NCBI GenBank assembly: GCA_024349765.1
Contig: AP026073.1
Location: forward strand, 8,184,001 to 8,248,000
Source of the DNA: Streptomyces nigrescens
GTDB taxonomy: Bacteria > Actinomycetota > Actinomycetes > Streptomycetales > Streptomycetaceae
Direction: 5' to 3'
Length of the DNA: 64,000 nt
Each line of letters starts with the position of its first letter. The first letter of the stretch is position 1. Under the pieces are notes generated by a model, which had not been told where the DNA came from, searched no databases, and worked only from the letters and a program-made list of their open reading frames with translations. A program made the translations under genes and the position numbers. Shown piece after piece: positions 27,802 to 37,824 of the stretch.

Positions 27802-28674
27802 TCAGGAGGACTGGCCGGCCTTCTTCTGGGCTTCCTTCAGCTGGCGTTCGGCGGCCTTGGCGGCCTGGTCCTTGCCGCGCTGGGTGATCTGGGTGAACGC
27901 GTAGGAGCCGCCGTCCCGGGCGATCTGCCGGGCCTTGGTCTCCGAGGTGGTGACGTCCTTGCCGTTGAGGTAGCCGGCGATGGTGAAGTAGGCGTAGCGG
28001 CCGGTGGCGTTGGTGGCCATCCGGCACTTGTGGCCCTGGCAGAAGTCCGAGGGGACGCCTCCGCCGGGCAGCGGCATGAGGTTGGTCCGGTTCTCGTTCA
28101 TGACCTTGCTCGCCTTGGCGGGCGAGTCGAAGACCGCGATGCCGATGGTGACCGCCACGCCGCCCTTGGCGTAGGTGGCGCGCAGCAGCTGCTTGCAGCC
28201 GTTGTGGGACAGCGAGGAGACCAGCGCGCCCTGGGCGCCTGCGGTGCAGTCCTTGGTCGAGGCGGTGCTGGTGCGCGGGTAGCTGTGCTCGCCGATGACC
28301 ATGGTCTTCTGCGGGAAGAGCGTGGCCGGGGTGAGCGGCGCGGTGTCCTTCTTGGGATCGGAGATGTAGTCCTGCGGGTTGGGCGGCGGCGGGACGGAGA
28401 CGTCCGGGAAGGACGGCTTGTCGTCCGGGACCGCGGCCTGGCCGGAGGAGGTGGGCGCGGCGGTCGGCTTGCCGCCGGGGGAGTCGCCGCCGGCCATCAC
28501 CGCGGCGGCGACGATGCCGGCCACCGCGACGGTCGCCAGTGCTCCGCCGCCGATCCACATCCACCGTTTGCGGCGGGACTGCGCCTCGCTCTCCTCGGCG
28601 AGCGCGTCCCAGTCCGGCGTGGACGAGAAAGATCCCCCGGGGCCGTCGAAGGGCCCGCCTTGCCCAAAACTCAT
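27802..28674 (-). CDS. Membrane-anchored actinobacterial protein of unknown function
   Basis: 290 aa from the ATG at 28674, chosen because AGGA lies just upstream; an ATG three codons earlier is part of that AGGATG. The cytoplasmic N-terminus is followed by RRKRWMWIGGGALATVAVAG, a single membrane helix starting near residue 33, a Pro/Ser/Gly-rich linker, and an extracytoplasmic domain from about residue 110. That domain contains four cysteines (DCTAGAQG, NGCKQLL, FCQGHKC), so disulfides are possible, and ends in a charged helix. No known family was recognised. It is convergent with truA and divergent from the ABC-F gene. Confidence 0.75.
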   Translation of the reverse strand: MSFGQGGPFDGPGGSFSSTPDWDALAEESEAQSRRKRWMWIGGGALATVAVAGIVAAAVMAGGDSPGGKPTAAPTSSGQAAVPDDKPSFPDVSVPPPPNPQDYISDPKKDTAPLTPATLFPQKTMVIGEHSYPRTSTASTKDCTAGAQGALVSSLSHNGCKQLLRATYAKGGVAVTIGIAVFDSPAKASKVMNENRTNLMPLPGGGVPSDFCQGHKCRMATNATGRYAYFTIAGYLNGKDVTTSETKARQIARDGGSYAFTQITQRGKDQAAKAAERQLKEAQKKAGQSS

Positions 28675-28730
28675 GGCGCGCATCCTAATGGGGTTGGTGG
28701 AACGCTTATAGGCCGGTCACAATCCGGACC

Positions 28731-30359
28731 ATGGGACATCTGGAAGCAGGGCACCTGGAGTACTACCTGCCGGACGGGAGGGTCCTGCTGGGGGACGTGT
28801 CCTTCCGGGTGGCGGAGGGCGCGACGGTCGCGCTGGTCGGGGCCAACGGCGCGGGCAAGACAACGCTGCTGCGGCTGCTCGCGGGGGAGCTGGCGCCGCA
28901 CGGCGGATCGGTGACGGTCAGCGGCGGGCTGGGCGTGATGCCGCAGTTCGTCGGCTCGGTGCGGGACGACCGGACGGTGCGTGACCTGCTGGTGTCGGTG
29001 GCCCAGCCGCGGATCCGGGAGGCGGCCGCGGCGGTGGACGCCGCGGAGCTGGCGCTCATGACCGAGGACGACGAGGCCGCGCAGATGGCCTACGCGCAGG
29101 CGCTGAGTGACTGGGCCGAGGCACGGGGTTACGAGGCCGAGACGGTCTGGGACATGTGCACGACGGCCGCGCTCGGCGTCCCGTACGAGAAGGCGCAGTG
29201 GCGGCAGGTGCGCACGCTCAGCGGGGGCGAGCAGAAGCGGCTGGTGCTGGAGTCGCTGCTGCGCGGCACGGACGAGGTGCTGCTGCTGGACGAGCCGGAC
29301 AACTATCTGGACGTGCCGGGCAAGCGCTGGCTGGAGGAGCAGCTGCGGCAGACCCGTAAGACGGTGCTCTTCGTCTCGCACGACCGGGAGCTGCTGGCCC
29401 GCGCCGCGGAGAAGATCGTCAGCGTCGAGCCGGGCCCGGCGGGCTCGGACGTGTGGGTGCACGGCGGCGGCTTCGGCACGTACCACGAGGCGCGCCGGGA
29501 GCGCTTCGCCCGCTTCGAGGAGCTGCGGCGGCGCTGGGACGAGAAGCACGCCCAGCTGAAGAAGCTGGTGGTCAATCTGCGGCAGGCGGCCGCGGTGAGC
29601 CATGAGATGGCCTCGCGCTACGCGGCGGCGCAGACCCGGCTGCGGAAGTTCGAGGAGGCCGGCCCGCCGCCGGAGCCGCCGCGGGAGCAGGACATCACGA
29701 TGCGGCTGCGCGGCGGCCGCACCGGCGTCCGGGCGGTGACCTGCGCGGACCTGGAGCTGACCGGCCTGATGAAGCCGTTCTCGCTGGAGGTCTTCTACGG
29801 CGAGCGGGTCGCGGTGCTGGGCTCCAACGGCTCCGGCAAGTCGCACTTCCTGCGCCTGCTGGCCGGAGACGCCGACGATCCGGTGGCCCACACCGGCACC
29901 TGGAAGCTGGGCGCCCGCGTCGTGCCCGGCCACTTCGCCCAGACCCACGCCCACCCCGAGCTGAGGGGCCGCCCCCTGCTCGACATCCTCTGGACCGAGC
30001 ACGCCAAGGACAAGGGCCAGGCGATGTCCGCCCTGCGTCGCTACGAGCTGGAGAAGCAGGCCGAGCAGCCCTTCGACCGCCTCTCCGGCGGCCAGCAGGC
30101 CCGCTTCCAGATCCTGCTCCTGGAGCTCTCGGGCACCACGGCCCTGCTCCTGGACGAGCCGACCGACAACCTGGACCTGGAGTCGGCGGAGGCGCTGCAG
30201 GAGGGCCTGGAGTCGTACGAGGGGACGGTTCTGGCGGTCACGCATGACCGCTGGTTCGCGCGTTCCTTCGACCGGTTCCTGGTGTTCGGGTCGGACGGCG
30301 TGGTGCGGGAGACGGCGGAGCCGGTGTGGGACGAGCGGAGGGTCGAGCGGAAGCGGTAG
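28731..30359 (+). CDS. ABC-F family ATPase
   Basis: 542 aa with two nucleotide-binding domains and no membrane segment, so a translation-associated ABC-F protein rather than a transporter. Walker A motifs are GANGAGKT (38-45) and GSNGSGKS (364-371). The signature motifs are LSGGEQKR and LSGGQQAR, and both Walker B motifs end in LLLDEP. Between them is a basic coiled linker (about 245-310), shaped like the P-site tRNA interaction motif. Members act in antibiotic resistance or in relieving stalled ribosomes; which applies here cannot be told from sequence. No partner permease is nearby. Confidence 0.85.
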   Translation: MGHLEAGHLEYYLPDGRVLLGDVSFRVAEGATVALVGANGAGKTTLLRLLAGELAPHGGSVTVSGGLGVMPQFVGSVRDDRTVRDLLVSVAQPRIREAAAAVDAAELALMTEDDEAAQMAYAQALSDWAEARGYEAETVWDMCTTAALGVPYEKAQWRQVRTLSGGEQKRLVLESLLRGTDEVLLLDEPDNYLDVPGKRWLEEQLRQTRKTVLFVSHDRELLARAAEKIVSVEPGPAGSDVWVHGGGFGTYHEARRERFARFEELRRRWDEKHAQLKKLVVNLRQAAAVSHEMASRYAAAQTRLRKFEEAGPPPEPPREQDITMRLRGGRTGVRAVTCADLELTGLMKPFSLEVFYGERVAVLGSNGSGKSHFLRLLAGDADDPVAHTGTWKLGARVVPGHFAQTHAHPELRGRPLLDILWTEHAKDKGQAMSALRRYELEKQAEQPFDRLSGGQQARFQILLLELSGTTALLLDEPTDNLDLESAEALQEGLESYEGTVLAVTHDRWFARSFDRFLVFGSDGVVRETAEPVWDERRVERKR

Positions 30360-30403
30360 GAGGCGCCGGGCGCGCGGGGGCGCGGGCCGGTGTGGGGGGC
30401 GTT

Positions 30404-30433
30404 TTGACCGCGCTGGGGACGGCCCGGTATTCT
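30404..30433 (+). promoter_or_regulatory. rplM-rpsI promoter
   Basis: TTGACC at 30404-30409 and TATTCT at 30428-30433, 18 bp apart, a strong vegetative match. The roughly 200-nt leader to rplM includes a small ACGGG / CCCGT hairpin near 30521-30538. Confidence 0.75.
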
Positions 30434-30642
30434 GCTGGTTCGTTATGCGTATTGGCTTGCTCTATCTCACGTGAGGGGCCCTTACGCCGGTCCACCGGAC
30501 CGATCACCAGCGGCGGACGAACGGGTTGCGTCACCCGTAGTGCCGCCCTGCTGCGTGATCGATTGTGGTGACCAGTACAGGACCCACCCCCGAGTCCTCA
30601 CGGCCCGGGGGTCCCATCACTGAAGAAGCGAAGGCTACGACC

Positions 30643-31086
30643 GTGCGTACGTTCAGCCCCAAGCCCGGCGATGTCCAGCGCCAGTGGCACATCATTGACG
30701 CGCAGGACGTTGTCCTGGGCCGTCTGGCCAGCCAGGCCGCGTCCCTCCTGCGGGGTAAGCACAAGCCGGTGTATGCACCGCACGTTGACACCGGTGACTT
30801 CGTCATCATCATCAACGCCGACAAGGTGCACCTGTCCGGCAACAAGAAGACCCAGAAGATGGCCTACCGTCACTCCGGCTTCCCGGGTGGTCTGCGCTCC
30901 GTCCGTTACGACGAGCTGCTCGACAAGAACCCCGAGAAGGCCGTCGAGAAGGCCATCAAGGGCATGCTCCCCAAGAACACCCTCGGCCGTCAGATGCTCT
31001 CGAAGCTGAAGGTCTACGCGGGCGCCGAGCACCCGCACGCTGCGCAGCAGCCGGTGCCGTTCGAGATCACCCAGGTCGCGCAGTAA
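30643..31086 (+). CDS. rplM: 50S ribosomal protein L13
   Basis: Early-assembly protein, 147 aa from the GTG at 30643 ([20 protein letters not shown]), the family start. The frame is open back to 30565, but that part does not match L13. [20 protein letters not shown] and ending ITQVAQ are typical. Confidence 0.98.
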   Translation: MRTFSPKPGDVQRQWHIIDAQDVVLGRLASQAASLLRGKHKPVYAPHVDTGDFVIIINADKVHLSGNKKTQKMAYRHSGFPGGLRSVRYDELLDKNPEKAVEKAIKGMLPKNTLGRQMLSKLKVYAGAEHPHAAQQPVPFEITQVAQ

Positions 31087-31130
31087 GTCCGGCCACCCCC
31101 TAAGACGACAGAGAATTCTTAAGGAGCATC

Positions 31131-31634
31131 GTGGCTGAGACCACCCCCGAGACCCCGCTGGACGAGGTCGAGGAGTACACCACCGAGACCGAGGTCGTGG
31201 AGTCGGAGTACACCTCCGAGTCCCTCGCGTCCCGCTTCGGCGACCCGCAGCCGGCCGCCGGCCTGGGCCGTCGCAAGAACGCCATCGCCCGCGTCCGGAT
31301 CGTTCCGGGCTCCGGCCAGTGGAAGATCAACGGCCGCACCCTCGAGGGCTACTTCCCGAACAAGGTGCACCAGCAGGAAGTCAACGAGCCCTTCAAGGTG
31401 CTCGAGCTCGACAACCGCTACGACGTCATCGCCCGCATCGCCGGCGGCGGCATCTCCGGCCAGGCCGGTGCGCTGCGCCTGGGCGTGGCCCGTGCGCTGA
31501 ACGAGGCGGACGTCGAGAACAACCGCCCCGCGCTGAAGAAGGCCGGGTTCCTCAAGCGTGACGACCGTGCGGTCGAGCGCAAGAAGGCCGGTCTGAAGAA
31601 GGCCCGCAAGGCGCCGCAGTACAGCAAGCGCTAA
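31131..31634 (+). CDS. rpsI: 30S ribosomal protein S9
   Basis: P-site tRNA-contacting protein, 167 aa. The C-terminal [11 protein letters not shown] tail and [19 protein letters not shown] are diagnostic. The first 38 or so residues are an acidic Thr/Glu-rich extension typical of actinobacteria. GTG start with AAGGAGC. Confidence 0.98.
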   Translation: MAETTPETPLDEVEEYTTETEVVESEYTSESLASRFGDPQPAAGLGRRKNAIARVRIVPGSGQWKINGRTLEGYFPNKVHQQEVNEPFKVLELDNRYDVIARIAGGGISGQAGALRLGVARALNEADVENNRPALKKAGFLKRDDRAVERKKAGLKKARKAPQYSKR

Positions 31635-31664
31635 TCACGCGCTGCATCATGCAGCTCGTGGCGT

Positions 31665-31699
31665 ACGCCCCGGTGGCACTTCCCGTGCTGCCGGGGCGT
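31665..31699 (+). terminator. rplM-rpsI terminator
   Basis: A 15-bp stem with two G-U pairs and a 5-nt loop, 30 nt after the rpsI stop. Confidence 0.8.
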
Positions 31700-31794
31700 T
31701 CGGCTATCCGGGACCGGGCGGCGTAGATCCCCGTCCAGGGGCGTATACCTGGACGTGACGCTCTGGTCCAAGCTCAGAAACTCGGAGGACACCA

Positions 31795-33153
31795 GTGGGA
31801 CGACTCTTCGGCACGGACGGTGTGCGCGGCGTCGCCAATGCGGACCTGACGGCGGAGCTGGCGCTCGGTCTGTCGGTCGCTGCGGCGCATGTGCTTGCGG
31901 AAGCGGGCACATTCGAGGGTCACCGGCCGGTGGCCGTGGTCGGGCGGGATCCGCGGGCGTCGGGGGAGTTCCTGGAGGCGGCGGTGGTGGCCGGGCTGGC
32001 CAGCGCCGGGGTGGACGTGCTGCGGGTGGGCGTGCTGCCGACCCCGGCGGTGGCGTACCTGACCGGCTCGCTGGGCGCGGACCTGGGCGTGATGCTCTCC
32101 GCCAGCCACAACCCGATGCCCGACAACGGCATCAAGTTCTTCGCCCGCGGCGGCCACAAGCTCGCCGACGAGCTGGAGGACCGGATCGAGGAGACCTACC
32201 GCGCGCACAGCTCCGGTGAGCCGTGGGAGCGGCCGACCGGCGGCGGCGTGGGCCGGGTCACCGTCTACGACGAGGGCTTCGACAACTACGTCGCGCACCT
32301 GGTCGGCGTCCTGCCGAACCGCCTGGACGGGCTGAAGGTCGTCATCGACGGTGCGCACGGCGCGGCGGCGCGGGTCTCGCCCGAGGCGTTCGCCCGGGCC
32401 GGCGCCGAGGTTGTCACCCTCGGCACCGACCCCGACGGCCTGAACATCAACGACGGCTGCGGCTCCACCCACCTCGCGCAGCTGCGCGCGGCCGTCGTCG
32501 AGCACGGCGCCGACCTCGGCGTCGCCCACGACGGGGACGCGGACCGCTGCCTGGCCGTGGACCGCGAGGGCAACGAGGTCGACGGGGACCAGATCCTGTC
32601 CGTGCTGGCGCTCGGCATGCGGGAGGCCGGGGCGCTGCGGAAGAACACCGTGGTCGCCACCGTCATGTCCAACCTGGGCTTCAAGCTGGCCATGGAGCGC
32701 GAGGGCATCGACCTCGTGCAGACCGCGGTCGGCGACCGGTACGTCCTGGAGGAGATGAAGGCCCACGGCTTCGCGCTGGGCGGTGAGCAGTCCGGGCACG
32801 TCATCGTGCTGGACCACGCGACCACCGGCGACGGCACGCTGACCGGCCTGATGCTGGCGGCCCGGGTCGCGGCGACCGGCCGTACGCTCGGGGAGCTGGC
32901 GGGCGTCATGGAGCGGCTGCCGCAGGTCCTGGTCAACGTCCCCGACGTCGACAGGTCGCGGGTGGCCTCCTCGCCCGAGCTGACCCAGGCGGTCGCCGAG
33001 GCCGAGCGGGAGCTGGGAGCGACCGGGCGGGTGCTGCTGCGGCCGTCCGGCACCGAGCCGCTGGTCCGGGTGATGGTGGAGGCCGCGGACGAGGAGCAGG
33101 CGCGGGCGGTGGCCGGCCGGCTCGCGGACGCGGTCAAGTCCGCGCTGGGATAA
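31795..33153 (+). CDS. glmM: Phosphoglucosamine mutase
   Basis: Converts glucosamine-6-phosphate to glucosamine-1-phosphate for UDP-GlcNAc and peptidoglycan, 452 aa. The catalytic phosphoserine is S104 in [16 protein letters not shown]. The Mg-binding loop is DGDADR with D246, D248 and D250. The C-terminal phosphate-binding loop is [15 protein letters not shown] start after CTCGGAGGAC. glmS lies 2.4 kb downstream. Confidence 0.98.
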   Translation: MGRLFGTDGVRGVANADLTAELALGLSVAAAHVLAEAGTFEGHRPVAVVGRDPRASGEFLEAAVVAGLASAGVDVLRVGVLPTPAVAYLTGSLGADLGVMLSASHNPMPDNGIKFFARGGHKLADELEDRIEETYRAHSSGEPWERPTGGGVGRVTVYDEGFDNYVAHLVGVLPNRLDGLKVVIDGAHGAAARVSPEAFARAGAEVVTLGTDPDGLNINDGCGSTHLAQLRAAVVEHGADLGVAHDGDADRCLAVDREGNEVDGDQILSVLALGMREAGALRKNTVVATVMSNLGFKLAMEREGIDLVQTAVGDRYVLEEMKAHGFALGGEQSGHVIVLDHATTGDGTLTGLMLAARVAATGRTLGELAGVMERLPQVLVNVPDVDRSRVASSPELTQAVAEAERELGATGRVLLRPSGTEPLVRVMVEAADEEQARAVAGRLADAVKSALG

Positions 33154-33160
33154 GGGATGT

Positions 33161-33212
33161 GGGCCCCGCCCGCCGGGCGCGCCGTCAGTGGCGCGGCCGG
33201 CGGGCGGGGCCC
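33161..33212. terminator. Bidirectional terminator between glmM and the DUF389 gene
   Basis: A 23-nt inverted repeat with one mismatch and a 6-nt loop. It covers the stop codon of the minus-strand gene and begins 7 nt after glmM. Confidence 0.88.
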
Positions 33213-34132
33213 GTGTCGTGCCGGGCCCACAGCAGTTTCTGGGCGACCAGGGTCAGGGTGCCGGCCACGATGATGCCCGCCAAGTTCAGCAGCAGCTGCT
33301 CCATGGAGTGCCAGGCCTGGCCGTACGCGCCGTAGGCGAGCGCGACCGCGGCGTTGGCGGCGGCCGGGACGGTCGTCACGGAGATCGCCACTCCTACCAG
33401 GGCGCCCGATTTCGCGGACGTCAGGGAGAGCACCCCGGCGGTCCCGGCCAGCACGGCGACGACGAACGAGAACCAGTCCGGCCGGTAGATGAAGTTCGTG
33501 TTGGGCCGCTCCGCCGCCAGCGCCCCGGCGTGGAACAGGCCCATCGCGTCCATGAAGAGGCTGAAGCCCACCGTCAGGACCATGGCCGCGGCGAAGCCGA
33601 CGACCAGCGCCGTCACCGAGCGCCAGGCCAGCCGCGGCGCCCGCTGCACCAGCGCGGTGCAGATACCGGCCAGCGGGCCGAACTCCGGGCCCACCGCCAT
33701 CGCGCCGACAATCAGGATCGCGTTGTCGAGGACCACACCGCAGGCCGCGATCATCGTGGCGACCGTCAGGAACGCCAGGTAGGTGGCGGAGAGCGTGGAC
33801 TCCTCGTGGGTGGCGTCGGTCAGCGACTCCCACAGCACCGCGTCGGCCCCCTCGCCGGGCGCCTCCTCCTCGGCCCGTTCGGCCCGTACCGACAGCGACA
33901 GGTCGATGTTCTCGATCGCGATCGAGCCGTCCTTGTGCAGGCCCAGCGCCCGCAGCTCGGCCAGCAGTCCGTCGGCGGCCTCCCGGGCTACGTCGCACAG
34001 CACCACATCGCCCCGCGGGTCCCGGGCGGCCCCGGCCAGCACCGCCACATGGGCCGTACCGACCGTCGTCTCCAGCAGCTCCAGGGCCGCGTCCGTACGG
34101 TCCGTCGGCACGATCATTCGCAGATGCAGCAC
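33185..34132 (-). CDS. DUF389 integral membrane protein
   Basis: 315 aa. An N-terminal cytoplasmic alpha/beta region of about 110 residues precedes six or so membrane helices; VVLDNAILIVGAMAVGPEFG is the family hallmark. Function is unknown in this family. GTG start. It begins 16 bp after the coaA stop on the same strand, so the two are probably co-transcribed. Its 3' end lies within the shared terminator. Confidence 0.85.
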   Translation of the reverse strand: MLHLRMIVPTDRTDAALELLETTVGTAHVAVLAGAARDPRGDVVLCDVAREAADGLLAELRALGLHKDGSIAIENIDLSLSVRAERAEEEAPGEGADAVLWESLTDATHEESTLSATYLAFLTVATMIAACGVVLDNAILIVGAMAVGPEFGPLAGICTALVQRAPRLAWRSVTALVVGFAAAMVLTVGFSLFMDAMGLFHAGALAAERPNTNFIYRPDWFSFVVAVLAGTAGVLSLTSAKSGALVGVAISVTTVPAAANAAVALAYGAYGQAWHSMEQLLLNLAGIIVAGTLTLVAQKLLWARHDTGPARRPRH

Positions 34133-34148
34133 GGTCCGCGCACCCTTC

Positions 34149-35138
34149 CTACAGCTTGCGCAGCGACAGCCGCTGCACCTTGTGGTCCGGGCCCTTGCGC
34201 AGCACCAGGCTGGCGCGGCCGCGGGTGGGGGCCACGTTCTGCTGCAGGTTGGGCTTGTTGATGGTGCGCCACATCATGCGGGCGTAGTCGAGGGCCTCCG
34301 CCTCGGAGACCTGGGTGTACTTGCGGAAGTACGAGAACGGGTTCTGGAAGGCGGTCTCGCGCAGTTTGCGGAACCGGCCGAGGTACCACTGCTCGATGTC
34401 CTCGGTGCGGGCGTCGACGTACACGGAGAAGTCGAAGAAGTCGGCCAGACCGAGGCGGGTGCGCCCGTCCTTGCCGGGCAGCGCCGGCTGCAGGACGTTG
34501 AGGCCCTCGACGATGAGGATGTCCGGGCGGTGCACGGTGAGCCGCTCGCCGGGCACGATGTCGTAGATCAGGTGCGAGTAGACCGGGGCGGTGACCTCCG
34601 CCTTGCCGGACTTCACGTCCGCGACGAATCGGGTCAGCGCCCGGCGGTCGTAGGACTCCGGGAAGCCCTTGCGGGACATCAGGCCGCGTCGGTGCAGCTC
34701 GGCGTTGGGGAACAGGAACCCGTCGGTGGTGACCAGTTCGACGCGGGGATGCTCCGGCCAGCGGGCGAGCAGCGCCTGCAGCAGCCGGGCGGTGGTCGAC
34801 TTGCCGACCGCGACGCTGCCGGCGACGCCTATGACGAACGGGGTGCCGGGCTGCGAGCCGTGGCCGTCGCCGGCGTCGCCCAGGAAGGTGTTCAGCGCGC
34901 CGCGCAGGTTGCTGGTCGCGCCGACGTAGAGGTTCAGCAGCCGGGACAACGGGAGGTAGACGTCGCGGACCTCGTCCAGGTCGATGACGTCGCCCAGGCC
35001 GCGCAGCCGTTCCACCTCTTCGGCGGTCAGCGGCAGCGGGGTCTTCTCCCTGAGGGCGCTCCACTGGGCGCGCGTCAGATCGACGTAGGGGGAGCTGTCG
35101 GCGCGGCGGCGCGCGGGCGGATCGGTCGTCAGGGCCAC
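34149..35138 (-). CDS. coaA: Pantothenate kinase, type I (CoaA)
   Basis: First committed step of coenzyme A synthesis, 329 aa from the GTG at 35138 ([20 protein letters not shown]). The P-loop [11 protein letters not shown] is at 104-114. [21 protein letters not shown] and the C-terminal NIxxTR-like [16 protein letters not shown] are family motifs. The open frame runs further upstream, but the sequence there is unlike CoaA. Confidence 0.96.
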   Translation of the reverse strand: MALTTDPPARRRADSSPYVDLTRAQWSALREKTPLPLTAEEVERLRGLGDVIDLDEVRDVYLPLSRLLNLYVGATSNLRGALNTFLGDAGDGHGSQPGTPFVIGVAGSVAVGKSTTARLLQALLARWPEHPRVELVTTDGFLFPNAELHRRGLMSRKGFPESYDRRALTRFVADVKSGKAEVTAPVYSHLIYDIVPGERLTVHRPDILIVEGLNVLQPALPGKDGRTRLGLADFFDFSVYVDARTEDIEQWYLGRFRKLRETAFQNPFSYFRKYTQVSEAEALDYARMMWRTINKPNLQQNVAPTRGRASLVLRKGPDHKVQRLSLRKL

Positions 35139-35312
35139 GCGCCCATTGTGCGCAGCCGTCACACGCCGTTCATGCCGGGGTGTCATACGCCACCCCGGCC
35201 CGGGGTGTGGCCTTCGCCACCTGCAGGTCTGTACCGGACGGATTCGGCCCGGTACGGTCGGCGCGGGGGCGGCCCGCGATCCGGGCCGCGAAGAAGACAC
35301 AGGGGGGTGGCT

Positions 35313-35576
35313 GTGCGCACGCGCAAGCCAGCACTGCCGGGACTGTGGTACCGGCGCAGGAAGACCGGAACGGACGGCACGGCGACGGACCTCTTCGTCG
35401 CCCGGGTGCACGCCGAACTCGCCGAGGATCTGCCGGACGAGGATCTGGGCGAGGACCTCGCCGACTTCCTGGAGCGGTACGAGCCGGCCGGCGGGCCCGG
35501 CGCCGACGCGGAGGCCGACGAGGAGTTCCTGGAGACGGTGCGGGAGGCGCACCACCGGATAGCGCGCGGGTATTGA
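35313..35576 (+). CDS. Small acidic protein of unknown function
   Basis: 87 aa from GTG 35313 (GTG 35307 also in frame), preceded by AGGGGGG. A basic N-terminus ([19 protein letters not shown]) is followed by a strongly acidic helical part with [20 protein letters not shown] and a terminal [18 protein letters not shown]. It ends 25 bp before glmS. No family recognised; coding is supported by codon pattern, ribosome site and placement. Confidence 0.65.
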   Translation: MRTRKPALPGLWYRRRKTGTDGTATDLFVARVHAELAEDLPDEDLGEDLADFLERYEPAGGPGADAEADEEFLETVREAHHRIARGY

Positions 35577-35601
35577 GCGGGCCGCGTCGTAGGCTGCCTC
35601 C

Positions 35602-37449
35602 ATGTGCGGAATCGTGGGTTATGTGGGCGGGCAGAGCGCCCTGGACGTCGTCCTGGCCGGGCTGAAGCGGCTGGAGTACCGCGGCTACGACTCGGCGGGC
35701 GTCGCCGTGCTGGCCGACGGCGGGCTGGCCGCGGCCAAGAAGGCCGGCAAACTCGCCAACCTGGAGAAGGAGCTGGCGGACCGTCCGCTGCCGGCCGGCT
35801 CCACCGCCATCGGGCACACCCGGTGGGCCACCCACGGCGGGCCCACCGACGAGAACGCCCACCCGCACCTGGACAACGCCGGGCGGGTCTCGGTGGTGCA
35901 CAACGGCATCATCGAGAACTTCGCCGCGCTGCGCACCGAACTCGCCGAGCGCGGCCACACCTTGGCGTCCGAGACGGACACCGAGGTCGTGGCGCATCTG
36001 CTCGCCGAGTGTTACTCCTCGTGCGGTGAGCTGGCCGAGGCGATGCGGCAGGTGTGCCGGCGGCTGGAGGGCGCGTTCACGCTGGTCGCGGTGCACGCCG
36101 ACGAGCCCGACGTGGTCGTCGGGGCGCGCCGCAACTCCCCGCTGGTGGTGGGCGTCGGGGACGGCGAGGCCTTCCTCGCCTCGGACGTCGCGGCGTTCAT
36201 CGCGCACACCCGCGAGGCGATCGAACTGGGCCAGGACCAGGTCGTCGAGGCCCGCCGGGACGGGGTGACGGTCACCGACTTCGACGGTGCGCCGGCGGAC
36301 GTCCGCGAGTACCACGTCGACTGGGACGCCTCGGCAGCCGAGAAGGGCGGCTACGACTACTTCATGCTCAAGGAGATCGCCGAGCAGCCCAAGGCCGTCG
36401 CGGACACCCTGCTGGGCCGGATCGACGCCTCGGGGGTGCTGTCCCTGGACGAGGTGCGGATCCCGCCGGAGGTGCTGCGCGAGGTCGACAAGGTCGTCAT
36501 CGTCGCGTGCGGGACGGCGTACCACGCCGGCATGATCGCCAAGTACGCGATCGAGCACTGGACCCGCATCCCCTGCGAGACCGAGCTGGCCAGCGAGTTC
36601 CGCTACCGCGACCCGATCCTGGACCGGCGCACGCTGGTGATCGCGATCAGCCAGTCCGGCGAGACCATGGACACCCTGATGGCGCTCCGGCACGCCCGTG
36701 AGCAGGGCGCGAAGGTGCTGGCCATCTGCAACACCAACGGCTCGACGATCCCCCGCGAGTCGGACGCGGTGCTGTACACGCACGCCGGTCCCGAGGTCGC
36801 GGTGGCGTCGACGAAGGCATTCCTGACCCAGCTGGTCGCCTGCTATCTGGTCGCGCTGTACGTCGCGCAGGTACGGGGCACGAAGTGGGGCGACGAGATC
36901 CGGGCGGTGGTGCGCGAACTGGCCGCCATCGGCACCCAGGTCGAGCAGGTGCTCGGCACGATGGAGCCGGTGCGGGAGCTGGCCCGCAGCCTCGCCGACA
37001 AGAACACCGTGCTGTTCCTCGGCCGGCACGTGGGCTACCCGGTGGCGCTGGAGGGCGCGCTGAAGCTCAAGGAGCTGGCGTACATGCACGCCGAGGGGTT
37101 CGCGGCCGGTGAGCTCAAGCACGGCCCGATCGCGCTGATCGAGGACGATCTGCCGGTCGTCGTCGTGGTCCCGTCGCCGCGCGGCCGGTCCGTGCTGCAC
37201 GACAAGATCGTCTCCAACATCCAGGAGATCCGGGCCCGCGGCGCCCGCACGATCGTGATCGCCGAGGAGGGCGACGAGGCCGTGGTGCCGTACGCCGACC
37301 ACCTCGTGCGCATCCCGCACACCCCGGTGCTGCTGCAGCCGCTGGTGTCCACCGTCCCGCTGCAGGTCTTCGCCTGCGAGCTCGCCACCGCCCGCGGCAA
37401 CGAGGTCGACCAGCCGCGCAACCTCGCCAAGTCGGTGACGGTGGAGTGA
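35602..37449 (+). CDS. glmS: Glutamine-fructose-6-phosphate aminotransferase (isomerizing)
   Basis: Makes glucosamine-6-phosphate from fructose-6-phosphate and glutamine, 615 aa. The N-terminal glutaminase nucleophile is C2 (MCGIVGYVG), and GHTRWATHG and DTEV follow. Two SIS domains (about 290-430 and 460-600) bind sugar; [11 protein letters not shown] is in the first. It ends [13 protein letters not shown]. With glmM it supplies UDP-GlcNAc. No glmS-type ribozyme was seen upstream. Confidence 0.98.
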   Translation: MCGIVGYVGGQSALDVVLAGLKRLEYRGYDSAGVAVLADGGLAAAKKAGKLANLEKELADRPLPAGSTAIGHTRWATHGGPTDENAHPHLDNAGRVSVVHNGIIENFAALRTELAERGHTLASETDTEVVAHLLAECYSSCGELAEAMRQVCRRLEGAFTLVAVHADEPDVVVGARRNSPLVVGVGDGEAFLASDVAAFIAHTREAIELGQDQVVEARRDGVTVTDFDGAPADVREYHVDWDASAAEKGGYDYFMLKEIAEQPKAVADTLLGRIDASGVLSLDEVRIPPEVLREVDKVVIVACGTAYHAGMIAKYAIEHWTRIPCETELASEFRYRDPILDRRTLVIAISQSGETMDTLMALRHAREQGAKVLAICNTNGSTIPRESDAVLYTHAGPEVAVASTKAFLTQLVACYLVALYVAQVRGTKWGDEIRAVVRELAAIGTQVEQVLGTMEPVRELARSLADKNTVLFLGRHVGYPVALEGALKLKELAYMHAEGFAAGELKHGPIALIEDDLPVVVVVPSPRGRSVLHDKIVSNIQEIRARGARTIVIAEEGDEAVVPYADHLVRIPHTPVLLQPLVSTVPLQVFACELATARGNEVDQPRNLAKSVTVE

Positions 37450-37814
37450 TCATCGGGGTGGGGATCGACGTCGCCGAGATCGACCGGTTCGCCGCGGCGC
37501 TGGACCGCACGCCCGAGCTGGCCGGCCGGCTGTTCGTCGCGTCGGAACTGCTGCTGCCGAGCGGGGAGCGGCGCGGCACGGCGTCGCTCGCGGCCCGGTT
37601 CGCCGCCAAGGAGGCGGTGGCCAAGGCACTGGGCGCGCCGGGCGGGCTGCACTGGACGGACGCGGAGGTGTACGTCGAGGACAGCGGCCAGCCGCGGCTG
37701 CGGGTGCGCGGCACGGTCGAGGCGTGCGCGGCCCGGCTGGGCGTGCGGTCGTGGCACCTCTCGCTGAGCCATGACGCGGGGGTCGCTTCGGCCGTGGTGA
37801 TCGCCGAGGGGTGA
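37446..37814 (+). CDS. acpS: Holo-[acyl-carrier-protein] synthase
   Basis: Transfers 4'-phosphopantetheine to ACP, 122 aa. [15 protein letters not shown] carries the metal-binding D8, and [12 protein letters not shown] the second signature. The GTG overlaps the glmS stop by four bases, so it is coupled. Its CoA substrate links it to nearby coaA. Confidence 0.96.
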   Translation: MIIGVGIDVAEIDRFAAALDRTPELAGRLFVASELLLPSGERRGTASLAARFAAKEAVAKALGAPGGLHWTDAEVYVEDSGQPRLRVRGTVEACAARLGVRSWHLSLSHDAGVASAVVIAEG

Positions 37815-37824
37815 CACTGGGGCC

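Noticed and set aside
28731-30359. ABC transporter ATPase
   Set aside because: Two fused nucleotide-binding domains, no membrane segments and no permease neighbour indicate an ABC-F protein.
33783-35576. A 597-codon plus-strand frame across the DUF389 and coaA genes
   Set aside because: Only its last 87 codons have a ribosome site and a protein-like composition; the rest is antisense to coaA and the DUF389 gene.
35577-35601. glmS ribozyme or riboswitch
   Set aside because: The gap is only 25 bp and holds no such fold; the ribozyme is known mainly from Firmicutes.
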